A stretch of 64,000 nucleotides of DNA from Vandiemenella viatica (Eukaryota; Arthropoda; Insecta; Orthoptera; Morabidae), in NCBI GenBank assembly GCA_031002005.1, contig CM061920.1, forward strand, positions 50,384,610 to 50,448,609, written 5' to 3'. A program made the position numbers and the translations under genes. Position 1 is the first letter of the stretch. Each line of letters begins with the position of its first letter. Of this stretch, positions 44,216 through 55,653 are shown piece by piece. The notes under the pieces are model-generated. The model made no database searches. It saw nothing but the letters and a program-made list of their open reading frames with translations, and was not told the origin of the DNA.

Positions 44216-44220
44216 TTGTT

Positions 44221-46059
44221 AATTGCCACTGAGCACCTGTCCCATTGGTTATTTCTCTACGCTCCTACTTTTGCATTATGCTAATATTTACTTTAAATTC
44301 TTGCAGATTTTGAGGTAACTTGTCCAAAACCTTACTTTATACTTCATTTTACTTCGTGATACCCTTACGTATACGAATATTATCCCACTCTGCATGAATG
44401 AAATAAAATACTGATTTCTGATCATGTTTATCATATCTTTCCCTTCCACATAGCCTACTATTCCTGATTCTTTCCCGGTGTCTATCGGGGTATCATTCCA
44501 GTTGTATGGCTTTCTACACACCGAGCCGTCTCTTCACGACACTCCTGTCTTCCAACGACTCTCAACACAACTCCTTCATCACATCATTAACTGATTGCGT
44601 TCAAAATTAATTTACTCATAAGTATCTAGTTGATCTCTAACTCCTGTTTGTCCCATAATTTGGGTGACATATAATCCCATCAGCAGTAATGAAAGGCCGA
44701 TTGAGTGGCAATGTGGCTACCGGTTAACGTCACGTCATACGGCGAAATTTAAACGAATTTCTGAGGTATTTTCAAATCTCATGATGTCATATCCGTGCGG
44801 TAATTCAAATGACGTGACATCACACATCCCAACTTTTTTTTTATTATACTAGGCACTGAGTTCGATTCCTGACAGGTAATCTTTCAAGCACCAACGAAAT
44901 AATTTTTTTAGTGCTTCCGAACAACACGCACCGGTATTCTTAGTGCAACTATAATACTTGATAGACTTGAAGTTTGTTCTACAATATCTGCAGTACATAT
45001 GTCCTAGGCTTGGGTCATGCTCCTAGCACAGAGTTCGACATCGGGCTCCGGTATTATAAATCCGCATGGTTAAAATGACACACCGCGTTTCTGTACATAC
45101 CTAATCTTCTTCATTTTTTTACGCATTAGATGACGGGGGCAAACTCCATAACTGTTTTGGTTCGGCTCCAAACACGGCGTTTAGGGAATTTAATTCGGTT
45201 TTTCAATCCATACTATTATTATTATAACGATCCACACCGCATTAATTAATTGGATTCAGTTCCTGGGGACTATTATTGTTGATGATTCTGGACAGGGAAA
45301 TATAACTATAAATGATGACCCTCTTTGGTTATTCTACTATTTTTTATGTTGGATCGAGGCACTTTTTCATGTTCTGAACACCGGGCCCCGATCTTTTGGT
45401 CTAATTTTAATGGAACTAAGTTTGGTGGGTGTTGAAGATGAATTATTTTCAGACTTAAAGCCGTGATGTTCCCAGTAGGTTCAGAACATAGACGTTGCAG
45501 CTACTGGTTGTCTTTTTCTTGAGAGTGGCGACTCCTTTAATTCTGCTCAACCTGCTGCTAAATGATGAAATGTCGCAGTCTTGAACACGATACATGTAGC
45601 ACTTCTCATTTTTTTCTTTGCAAACACTTCTGTTTTCTCGCACACAACTTTAAGACGTATGTATCAAAGCACTCATAGCACTGAAAACGAAACGATTTAC
45701 ATGTTTGTGTTGTTAGTATGAGCTATCTAAGACAACGCCTAATTTTCCCGCATAAATGCTGCCAATTTTTGAGTTTCAAATGGATTAACGGATTTCACAA
45801 CCAAATCTGAGTCCTAACTTGAGAGCCTAATGTACCTAACGAATAGAATGGAATGCGTGACAAAACATCTAATTTTCTAAGTTTTTCAAAAAATTTGATG
45901 CATTTATTTTTCAAAACTAAAATACTGAATTGTTGTGGTATGAAATGACAGGAAAACATCTGCAATCGAAAGTTGTTGACTCCTCGAACCGATTAGTAGG
46001 CCGTCAAACAAGTGAAAAGGTGTAAATTTGTAGAAGTACAGTACCTGCTCCGCACTCAC
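44221..46059. other. No recognised gene; body of long repeat, copy 2
   Basis: Corresponds to about 661-2347 of copy 1. Short frames differ between the copies and are not conserved. Confidence 0.55.
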
Positions 46060-46139
46060 CATTGACTGCTCTTGCCATCGGCGACGCTCCGTAGTCGCTG
46101 GTATCATCCGTGCAGAACTCCTCGCTCAGCTGGGCCACA
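46060..46139 (-). CDS. Candidate 80-bp internal exon, copy 2
   Basis: Identical to the block at 2348-2427, with the same TTGCAG acceptor and GTGAGT donor, coding VAQLSEEFCTDDTSDYG then ASPMARAVN in the same phases. Sequence just outside differs, for example GATCCACGAAACACC followed by GCC rather than CCG. Function unknown. If both copies were spliced in one transcript the exon would be repeated, but no neighbouring exon was recognised. Confidence 0.4.
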
Positions 46140-47150
46140 CTGCAACAGCACAAGCAACACTACCTCAACATCGGATCCACGAAACACCGCCGCAACTGCG
46201 ATACCACAGCGGTGAGTTTCAACCGAATCTCAAAATGATTACTCAGATCCTCCGAGTCAACCCGATTCGATAAGCAAGCAGCGGTGTTATCCGAGTCGAC
46301 GCCGTGTCTGCCTTGCGTTCGGTTCATCACTTTTCTGTCAGCCGCGAGTGAGTTTGCTATGTGCTGTTCGGTGTATCAATCTGTGTGTTCTTTCAAACTG
46401 CTTATTAATTTGAGTGTGAATGAGCTCTAAAACAGACATTTTAAAACAAAAAATCATAAAAGGCAGTATGAAATTACGTCGAAAAGTTGAAATTAAATTG
46501 GTAACTAACAATGTATTACTGTTAAATAATGCAAGAAAATTGTTGCACTAGTGGTTTATGCGTTGTAATTAAGTGTCGCAATATTGTGAAATGAAAGTAT
46601 TAGTTTTAATTACGTCTAGAAGGTGCTCGTTGTACATGTGTGACTGCAAACAACTGCTAACCAGTGACGAAAACAACACCACATTAATAGGTTTACACCT
46701 GCAATACTTTTATTTATCTGTTAATCATATGGACGTGGACACTGTTCTCATTTACTTGCATTACAAAGCAGGTATTTAAGGATTAGTTCCACACTGCAGA
46801 ATGTTGCGTATTGTTAAGTTGTGGAACAAGTACGTTAATGATGTAAGCAGCTCAGTAGAGTAGTTTTGTGGAGTCTTGTGAAAATTCTGTGTTCCTAGAC
46901 TTTGGTCTTAATCGTCTGTAGTACGATGTAGTGGTATCGTTTATTAATTGTCTGAAGCATAGTGGATTTGTTTGCTAATCTTGTAAGCAATTGAGTAAAA
47001 CGGTCTACTAGTATTTTGTTACATTCAACGGTGATATAGTAGATAGTATGTTTACAGTCTTTGGTTTCACTGTTATTCATTACAAAGCCATTAAGCAGTT
47101 CGCTTCAGTAATATACTGGTATTCTAGACGGAAACAATCATGTCTGGAAA
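46140..47150. other. No recognised gene; body of long repeat, copy 2
   Basis: Matches 2428-3480 with small indels, including loss of about 24 bp near 46660. No conserved frames. Confidence 0.5.
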
Positions 47151-48120
47151 ACGGCTATTGTCTCAGGGTCGTAGCAAAAAGAGGAAATCATGGCGATCGT
47201 GAAAAGTAGATTCACAGGGAGAATATAATGGAGAAGAAAAGGGAACGTAAATGGGGCCCTTCCGTGGTATTGTTCACTTTGTTTCAGGGAAAGGAAACTT
47301 TCAGATCCTGAAGAAGCGATCAGGGAGAAGGGCGAGCGAAACAGGGTGTAGGACAAAACGATCAGGAAGTAGGAAGAAAGGATTAGAAATGGGGGGCGGG
47401 GGGTGGGGGGAAGGCCCTTCAAGTTTCATCCTATAAAGGCAGGAAGAAAAGTTAAATGGAGAACAAGAAAGGATAGTTTGGAACTGGCAACAGATCCAAG
47501 GGCAGGTACAGTGAACAGGAAGAAAGTGTCAGTTACCTCAACAACTGTGGGGAGAAATAGGTTAGGGAAGAGCCAGTAAGGTGAAGAAAACTTATAAAAT
47601 AGAGTGGTGGAAGGAAAAAATAGGACAGGAATTTTACTGTTGGGTAGTAGCCATGGAAGAGAGGTAGGGCCACTTTCACATAATCAATTAAGCACAGGCT
47701 ACCCGGTTACAAGTTTTCCACACGTAGCCAACAATTGGTAAGGCAATAGATGATATAGGATCTCTTTGTAGGGTTTTCATTAAGAAGTACAGACTGGTGA
47801 TAGAGAGGGGTTCGTGGAATAGTATTTATAGAAACGTCAGTTATAATAAAAACGAGTAACGTGGGGAAGGAGAGACAGCATCCTAGAGTCGAGCTCATGC
47901 AGTTTGTATGGTGGACCGCAGTCAAGGCGGGTAAATATGAAGACAGAGGTTTCGCTTGGGAGAGGTGTTAGTTATGTCTTGGGGGTTGTGTCTGTGGACC
48001 CCATTCCTAGGTGGGGTTTCAGTAGGCATGGGTTACACCTAAACAGAAGGGGTAAGGAGAAGCTTTCTACGTTGTTGGCTAAAGATGTGAGTGTACCTGT
48101 TGTAATGAACTGTTGAAGGA
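47150..48120 (+). pseudogene. CR1-like LINE ORF1 relic (copy 2)
   Basis: Counterpart of 3480-4430 in the second repeat copy. It has the same charged block after CFRERKLSDPEEAIRE, SSHGREVGPL near 47647, and the open frame 47904-48116 with SRHGLHLNRRGKEKLSTLLA. Like copy 1 it has stops and frameshifts and no following ORF2. Confidence 0.65.
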
Positions 48121-48475
48121 AATAATTATGGAGATTTAGAATACATGAAGCAGATAACTGAGGACTTAGGTTATAAGAGGTATGTTGAGATGAAGAGATT
48201 AGTGCAAGATAGGAAGAGATGGAATTTTACATCAAACCAGTCGACAGACTATATGTATATTCCTATCATCAGTCTATCGGCATGGTCTGATGTATATCTG
48301 ACATGCAACAATTGACAGTCCATGTGTGAAACATTTCTCCGAGAATCAAGTTAAAAACAAAAGGTAAATTGTATCACTGAATATTAGGTATGTAAACTTC
48401 TCGATAATCTTCAGATTTGTCATGGAAAACGAAGGAGTTGTTTGTGAGTGAGGAAAGATGAGTATTAATATCGTG

Positions 48476-49127
48476 GTTCACACTACAGACGAGGTCAGGT
48501 CAGATCAAGTCAAGCCAGCGCAAAGATCACAATGCCTACACATGTAATCGCATCCGAGCATTCTCACTGCATGTGTCGAGCTGCGAGCGATCAACAGCGG
48601 TCAAGATTGAAGCGCCCCCGGCTTCAGCTGATGGAACCTCTAGCGTGAACGTGTAACAGTCAGGTCACGAACATCTCATATATCTCGTTCGGATTTCAAT
48701 CAACTGTATGATTTTACTCGTGAAATATTTTGCGATTCGTCACACAAAACAACTTTATAAAACTTTAACATAGTGAACAAATGCTTAATTATTCCATAAA
48801 AAATTATAAAACAGAACAATATTAACAGTAAGAAAAATAATCGCATAAAGTTGATCATTTTATATTGTTCTTGTCGAAAATACTTCCAGTTAATGTGGAA
48901 AATTCTATTTCTTCTTCTTGCTGAGTTTCGAGAATGCAGCCAGGACTATCGTCTATTTCATCTTGAGGAAACAAATTCTATGCATCAAAATCGGCGTGAT
49001 TTAAATTATCATATAGTGAAATGGCGTCATGTATGATTTTACCTAACCTGATTGCAAGTATGAATGCTGCTGCTGCTGCTGATCTGACCCGAATCGTACC
49101 TTGATCTCTAGTGTGAATCAGCTTTAA
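48476..49127. mobile_element. Small Harbinger-like element
   Basis: The ends GGTTCACACTACAGACGAGG and (reverse complement) CTGATTCACACTAGAGATCA are inverted around TTCACACTA. AGGTCAGATCAAG and the reverse complement GGTCAGATC motif near the right end are subterminal repeats. The interior has the minus-strand peptide FILAIRLGKIIHDAISLYDN, possibly left from a transposon gene. The TTCACACT end motif is shared with the derivative at 42256-43160. Confidence 0.6.
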
Positions 49128-49900
49128 GCTGTACGCCAGAAAATAAAAAACACTGACCAGATCCGTCCGATGTGGAGTTATCCCTACCTGACACTGCACA
49201 CTTATTGTTCTTACCTTTCCATCCTTTAATAAATAGGCGAACGAGTCAATGTGATCTAAAATGTCATATCTACAGACTTTAACGGAGAACATCCGAGACG
49301 TGTACCGTGGGTGCGCACAAGCAGAGCTGTTGAGCCCAGATGAAGTGCAGCCGCTATTTTAGTCTGCTCGCCGTGAATACAAGGCACGAGTCGGGTCCCG
49401 CATCGATTGCAGTGCCTCACATCAACCCCAAATATCACACACTAATATGAAAGTCAACACTCAAACAAGAAGGAACACGAAACAATTCTTTTTACCGATC
49501 GTATTTCCAATCGGTACTTTTTTTTTACTGGACGCTATTTTAACTGCTGGTTTCGATATCAATAAAACCCTCTCATTACATAACACATACCACTAATTCC
49601 CCAGTCACAGGAGGCAAATTCTTTTCAATTTGAAGGACCAGTGCTAAGGTGTCAGTGAGAAGATACGAGTGTGTCATGGCTAGAATCCCGGAGCAGCTAT
49701 AATTTGGACAGGCTGTTAACCTCATCTTCATGTATGAAAAGGTTTGCAATGTGCAGTGAATAACACTACGAACATTTGGAGGTGCAATTAAATATTTAAA
49801 ATTAAATTTTCCGGTTACACAAAAACGAAAATGAATCTCTGTCACAAGCACATTGAGATCGCCAGGAGTCATTTTTATTTTCGTCCGGCTTACAAAAAAC
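49128..49900. other. No recognised gene
   Basis: Two minus-strand frames of 98 and 60 codons are present without recognisable domains or splice-bounded composition. Confidence 0.45.
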
Positions 49901-49902
49901 TA

Positions 49903-50130
49903 GTGTGGTGAATGGGTGGTTAACGCACGGGCCTGAATTCTTGGGTTCAGTTAGCATACAGATTTCCGTTTTTAATGGTTTGCTGAAATCGCTCCAGGTG
50001 AATGTCGGGATAGTTCACTCAAAAGGGCTTGGCCGAATTCTTCCCAGTTCCCCGTAATCAGTTCTCTCCAGGCTGTAATAGCTCCAATGTCGACGGTCTG
50101 TAAAGCCTTAATAAAGAAAGATCAAGTCAG
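49903..50130 (+). mobile_element. Old, diverged SINE
   Basis: Order of blocks fits the SINE: GTGTGGTGAATGGGTGGTTA (head), TGGGTTCAGTTAGC (decayed B box), CGCTCCAGGTGAATGTCGGG and AAGGGCTTGGCCGAATTCTT (body), AATGTCGACGGTCTGTAAAG (3' part), then an A-rich tail. Confidence 0.75.
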
Positions 50131-51218
50131 AAGCTGCTGTGTGAAAGGCAAGATAAACGAAAATAAATAATAAAAAAAAAGAACGGCCAGCGCTGGAAAA
50201 GCTGAAGTTAAGCGAATGCACACTGTAGAGTGAAGACTTGACTCAGAACAAGATCTCACAACTTTTTATCAGTAAATACCCACGATACTTGTCCCTGTTT
50301 TACAAGACTTTTTTTGGGTGATCAAACTGCTTAGAATCTGAGACGCGCATTGCGATCTTCAAAGAGACGAGTATTGATTCAGCGAGTGGTACAGCGAAAC
50401 ATGTAGTCATGACACGTGACACAACGAAATGTAGCAAACTGACATGTGACTGCAGTGATGCAGTAGCACAAGATCTCGAAAACAGCGAATGCAGTCGACA
50501 GAGTGAGAGCTACAACGACGCTGAATGGCATGACAATTTGTAGAGAACGTCCACTCCGGTAATTGCACATACAAACCCATTAACTCTGTTTTATGCTGCC
50601 TTTGTTTTGTTATGTAATAAATCCTTGCCTATTGCAGTTCGATGATAGCCGGATGACGTCAGAATGTCAGAGAGTTCTTTACTCGATGCAACTTTCAGTT
50701 GCCTGGTTCGCTTCACCAGTGTTCACATGAAAACTAGAAAATCATCATTATGCTCAGAAGATAGCACAGACATGCGGTTATCGGGTAAAATTTCATAATT
50801 CTATCTTCTAGCCCATAGCTGAAAAAAAAAAACCTAGATACTTGGTGTATCACTACTTTCACTACGCTTTCGAATTGACATGTGAACTCGTAGGGTACGT
50901 TTACGTAATTAAAGAAAGAAGTTCTACCTAACATTTTAAGAGCGTCAGTTTAGTCAATCCTGCAACGACATATGTGGGGAACTGCTGAAGAAATATGTGT
51001 AGAAATCTGGGCCAATATAACAACTTAAGTCGTCAGAATATGTCGGCAGATTTCGGTTGACTGTTCGGCAGCACGAGAAACAGGTAGAAGTCGGTTCCCG
51101 CGTAAACATGCCCTCAGACCTAGTTGCTATTCTAAAACGGCAAGGTATCGACCCTTTGCTTTTGACGACATACATTTAGGAGCCACCTCACCCACGCACC
51201 TCAAGCTTTCACTATGGA
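50131..51218. other. No recognised gene
   Basis: Mixed composition, short frames only. No repeat or element end was recognised. Confidence 0.45.
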
Positions 51219-51591
51219 GCGTCCATAAACTACGTAGCTCGGTCTAGGGGAAAAGGGGGGGGGGTGGCTGGAAAGCTACGCTGGGATACGTGGGGGGAGG
51301 GGGTGTTCCGATCCAGGATATGTAGCTTTTCATTCGTATTATTTGTCACAGTTAAAATGAGCATGTAAATATTTATTTCCGTCATTTAATTGTCTTCATA
51401 TGTATTTTACGATAATCTGACAAGAGAAAACGGTACAAAATGTCTTCTGGAATCAATAGGGAAAAAAACTACGTGCTACGTGGGAAGAAGGGGGGGGAGG
51501 GTACGGACAAAAGCCACGTCGGGCAACGTGGGGTAGGATGGGGGGTTCATAAGAGGCCGAAATGGAGCTACGTGGTTTATGGACGCTCCCT
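51219..51591. mobile_element. MITE with GGAGCGTCCATAAAC ends (copy 2)
   Basis: Second copy of the 22014-22374 family. Perfect inverted ends GGAGCGTCCATAAAC (left) and GTTTATGGACGCTCC (right), followed internally by CTACGTAGCTC / GAGCTACGTG. G runs inside. Probable short A/T-rich target site, not resolved. Confidence 0.8.
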
Positions 51592-52900
51592 TATTGACTG
51601 CTGCTGAATCTCGCATGCCTCTCCCGCGCAATTCAGACTTGCACTATCCGATGCTTACTGTCATCTCTCGAACCGCTTGCCTAAACACGCCACCCCCTCG
51701 AATGGTCTCTCTGTGGTTTACAACCTCATCCGGCTCAACAAAGGGTCGGACACCTGTTTCCTGGTTTGCGTGACGGGCGTTACGTGAATACGACAGGAAA
51801 TAGGAATATTGTTACACCACATGTGTTACTAGTAAAACCAAAAATAATCTAGGAAACTCTAAAGGCCTGTGTTAACATTGCAGCAACTGAATCAGTTAAC
51901 AAGCAACACGACGGGTGCAAAATTTCTCCTAAATAAATAATCCAATTTGGCCTAAGGACCATAGAGAATGTTTTAGGTTGCCGAATACTGCATTTTGAGA
52001 TTAATGTGAGATCAATTCATGCGCACAAAGCAATCTTCGCGAGGAGTGAATGTCAGGTTAAGAGTCTGGGCCCGAGAAAATCACTGGATTCGGACCAGAG
52101 ATATCAGTTGCCTCCTGACCAGTGAATAATTACCCTAAAGTATACGTTTTCCACTGTCTACAAGCACAAAGAGTATATACGACTGAAGGTTTTCTCGGCG
52201 TTGAAAATGAATAAAATTTTCTCGGGTAACTAGTACATCGATCAAACAGGACGTTCGGCGGCCACAGACCCTGCCGCCATTGTCGAGTGACTTGAGATAA
52301 AATTTTATTCAAGCAAAAAGAGTAGGGCCTATCTTCTGTGACCTTGAAGACTTACAGACAAAGTATTAAACAAATAATCTGGACCGCGCCGTGTATCAGA
52401 ACGCTAACTTGAAACAATCATAAATATGCGCTCTAATTTCCAGACCCAGAGTCGAGCGTATTATGAACACACACTGGGTGTCCGAGATGACTGTCTATTG
52501 ATCAAACAGCCAACGTAGGAGGGTTGTGGAGCCCCGTGAGCGGCAACGACACAATGAATCATGCACCCGAGCACGATAACTGGCCCAATTAGACCCACGA
52601 GACGAGTGAGAGTATCGTGTGTGTCTGTACGTAATTTCCTTCCTAACATTATTTGCAACAAGCAGGCTCTCGTTACTCCTGTGATACCGTCCCTCGTTTT
52701 ACGTTTTTTCGAGAATGTACTGTTTAAATGTCACCACACAAAACAAGTGTAGAAATGGCAACACGTGAAGTTCATGCAGACAAATGCCTATGCGTTGTAA
52801 ACTACGCACAATTATTAAACATGTAAAACATACCGTATTTTAAAGTAAACGTTTTATACCGAATACTATAAATATACCGAAGACTATAATTAATTTCCCA
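51592..52900. other. No recognised gene
   Basis: 51579-51773 is GC-richer and open for 64 codons but overlaps the MITE end and shows no known motif. The remainder is unremarkable. Confidence 0.45.
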
Positions 52901-52904
52901 GGTT

Positions 52905-53851
52905 ATGGAAGGAATAACTGATCACGACGCAGTGTTGATGAATATTAGAGCATTTAGCAAGCCAGTAAAAAAATGAAGAGTGTCTTAGGTATCGATATAA
53001 AAAGGCACTCGTCACAAATCTGAAAAGATATTTCAAAGAACGTTCGGTATGTGGAAGAAGAGCGCTAGTGCAACGGAAATGAGTTGTGAAGCGTTTAAGG
53101 AGGTAACAAGAATGGGAGAAGAACTTTTATTCTGAAAGAAAATAAAAAAAAGTACAGAACCTGCTTATTATAATAGGTAGACGACAAGGCTAAAGAGGTT
53201 GGTAAGAAGAGAACAACTAAACAAAAAATTTATAATAGAAAATAGGACAGATAAAGCTGGTTATACGCATGAAAAATATCATGGTTGCAGGAGGATCTCT
53301 GGGCGGTGAACCTAGTAATTTCTGTGGCTGTGTTGGAAAACTGAGGGAGAAGTAAAGGTTTTTCAGGAAACTGAGGATAAACATGTGGAAGAATTTATTG
53401 TGGATTTAAAAAAATAGATGCTAAGTAAATGATTTTATGAGCCATATGAAAAATCTCTCTGAAATAGCGACGTAAAATCAAAGGAGTTTCTCCAAATAAG
53501 CAATAATGAGTAAACTAGTAAACTGGATCTAAATCGAGGGATATTATGGCGGAATTAAATAAGCTTAAAAAACAAAGGGACTGATATGTATGATATTACT
53601 ATGGAATACGATAACGTACCTCATCCTGTAATATTTAGATTGTGATTGAAGTCTTGCTGATTACCATACGACTGTAAAAGTGCCATAGTAGTAAAGGAGA
53701 GAAATAAAAAATGTTAACCACAAACCAATTAGTCTGACATCAGTGATGGGAAAGAATGGTATGCAACCACAGCAGGAATGTATGTGAGGGAAGGAACTGC
53801 TTTGCAAAACGGACGCTCATGTGAGTCGCAGTTAGTGGAATTTGAAGACTT
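52905..53851 (+). pseudogene. Decayed LINE endonuclease/RT segment, split by the LTR element
   Basis: ITDHDAVLMNIRAFSKPVKK near 52917 corresponds to the end of the endonuclease domain (S-D-H-x-A-V). Later, frames give KKSTEPAYYNR followed by RLKRLVRREQLNKKF, the Arg/Lys-rich linker, then NHKPISLTSVMGK near 53720 (RT N-Y-R-P-I-S-L-T-S) and NGRSCESQLVEFED at 53815. Dead by many stops. The LTR element entered directly after this last block. Confidence 0.7.
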
Positions 53852-54855
53852 TGTAATGATCCGCGAGAGACAGAGGTGCGCGTGTTTCTTTTCTCGTCTG
53901 GTGTGTGTCGGTCCCCGGTCCCAGGGGAGGTTCTGCTGGTGTTTGGGGAACGCCAGCCCCTGAGTGTTTCCATTAAATGTGACTTATGGCATAACAGCCT
54001 CGTGACAAGGCCTGCGACTCAAGATGGAGTGGGAGCCTGGGCTGTTTTAGTAAACAAACAAAATAAGAAGTAAATCTGTATCCTAGAACGAAGGGTAAGG
54101 GGAAGCCAGGAGTACAGCCAATAGGAACAATTTGTATTTTTATTACAAAAAAAGGGTGGTTTTGTTGCATGTCCTGAGCCAACCAGCAAGAAAAGCTTCC
54201 CTCCCAAGACAGTGATTGGCAGACGTCATGAAGAGGGGGCGGAAAACGACGCTTCTTGGAGGCAGCGCGAGAAGACATGGGGGACTTGTTGACTACGGAC
54301 GGAGAGGTGTGGATCGACCGAACAGCTGACTACTGGGGACAGAGTGAGGCAGCCGGTCGTGATGGAGAGCTGGTCAACCCACCGACTGCACAACGTAGAT
54401 TCGCCTGCACGGTAACCACCATTCGGAAAAAGGGAACTTTTGCATCATCGTCGTTTTTTTTACCCTAGTTATCGCCCCGAGACGGACTCTCTTGCTCCAC
54501 CAAGAAAGTTATGTACCCTTGTTTTGCAGAAAGAAAATTAATCTTTGTAAAATCTTGTCAAGCAAACAATTAAAGTAAATCGTAAAGTCAGATTGTGAAC
54601 CCTGTTTTCAATAGATCCCATCCAATCATGTAATGTGTCATTTGAGTTTATTAATAATTCTAGTTGTCCAATAATTCATGTTTAAGTAACAATACTTTGA
54701 GATCTGGATGTCGCTTCCCTCAGAATAGGGTACACTCCAATCTCTGGCGCCCACCTGATATTTTTTAATCTTAATATTATTTGGAAATTAATAACTTGTA
54801 GTGAACGGCCACAGTAAGGTCGAGAAGTCGCTTTCCTAACATAGGGAACACTTCA
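53852..54855 (+). repeat. 5' LTR
   Basis: A 1004-bp LTR, TG...CA bounded. It differs from the 3' LTR at about nine positions or small indels (for example GGGGAGGTTC versus GGGGATGTTC, and an extra G in AAAAAGGGAAC), about 99% identity by eye, implying recent insertion. Confidence 0.93.
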
Positions 54856-54860
54856 AATTA

Positions 54861-54878
54861 TGACGCCCAACGTGGGGC
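54861..54878 (+). other. Primer-binding-site-like sequence
   Basis: TGACGCCCAACGTGGGGC lies 5 bp inside the 5' LTR end. Retroelement primer sites often read TGGCGCCC... complementary to a tRNA 3' end, and this differs by one base there. The matching tRNA was not determined. Confidence 0.6.
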
Positions 54879-55653
54879 TAACGAAAAAAAAATAATAAAT
54901 AATCGAGCGGATGCAAAAGTTTCAATTCCATTATTATTATAACATTATTTTTTATTTCAGTGCAGTGCCGAACCAGATGGAGATTTTTTTAAAAATAATC
55001 AAATGATCTATGTTAAACATACAGGTCTTGTTATGTCATATGAACTTTGTTTTATTTAGTTTTGGATGCAGGCGAAAGCAGGATGGAGAATATTATATGT
55101 TTGATGTTTTGTTGATTTTTTTTAGTCGATGTTCAAAGAGATTTGAGTTGGCATAGGACTGAAATTTGGTGGGGTGGTTTTTTTTGTTCGCCTTTGTGTT
55201 GTCCTGATTTGTTGTGTGATGGTCTCTTATTTTGTGTTGTCATTATTGAGGAATATTTTTTGGAAAGTTATGGTGAAACAACTTCCAAGGTTCATGTCTG
55301 GTGGTAAGAATTTTCATCTTACGGGCGTTGAAAAATTCTGTGTTGGAGTATAGAATAACTGTTTGACTATGCTGAGATTTGTATGCGTTTTTTTTGCTTT
55401 AATTATATTTGTGCGGTCAAAATCTATATGCATTTTGGTAATCGGGGAGTTTTTTTTTTTTTTTTTTTTTTTGGTGTGTTTTACTGATTTTCCGGGTTAA
55501 ATTTGCGGTGTGTTTGCATTGATTAAAATTGTTAATGGTTGTAAATGTGGTTTACGGAGAGGTTTAATATAATGTCTTCTGTAAAGAATTTTATAAACCA
55601 GTGAGCGGGATTCGAAAATTGGTAACGCGATCGTAGGCTAATGAATTGAGTGA

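Larger units (their letters stand above)
43258..49110 (+). repeat. Long direct repeat, copy 2
   Basis: Matches 1-5408 in the same orientation. Additional events in this copy are a SINE at 43939-44211 and about 100 bp near 44390-44490 (absent from copy 1), and loss of about 24 bp near 46660. Sequence before 43258 cannot be compared because copy 1 is cut by the window edge; after 49110 copy 1 is in the gap. Confidence 0.9.

Noticed and set aside
53876..54278. Frames of 65-101 codons in the LTR
   Set aside because: They recur in the second LTR, lie in non-coding terminal repeat sequence and show no motif.
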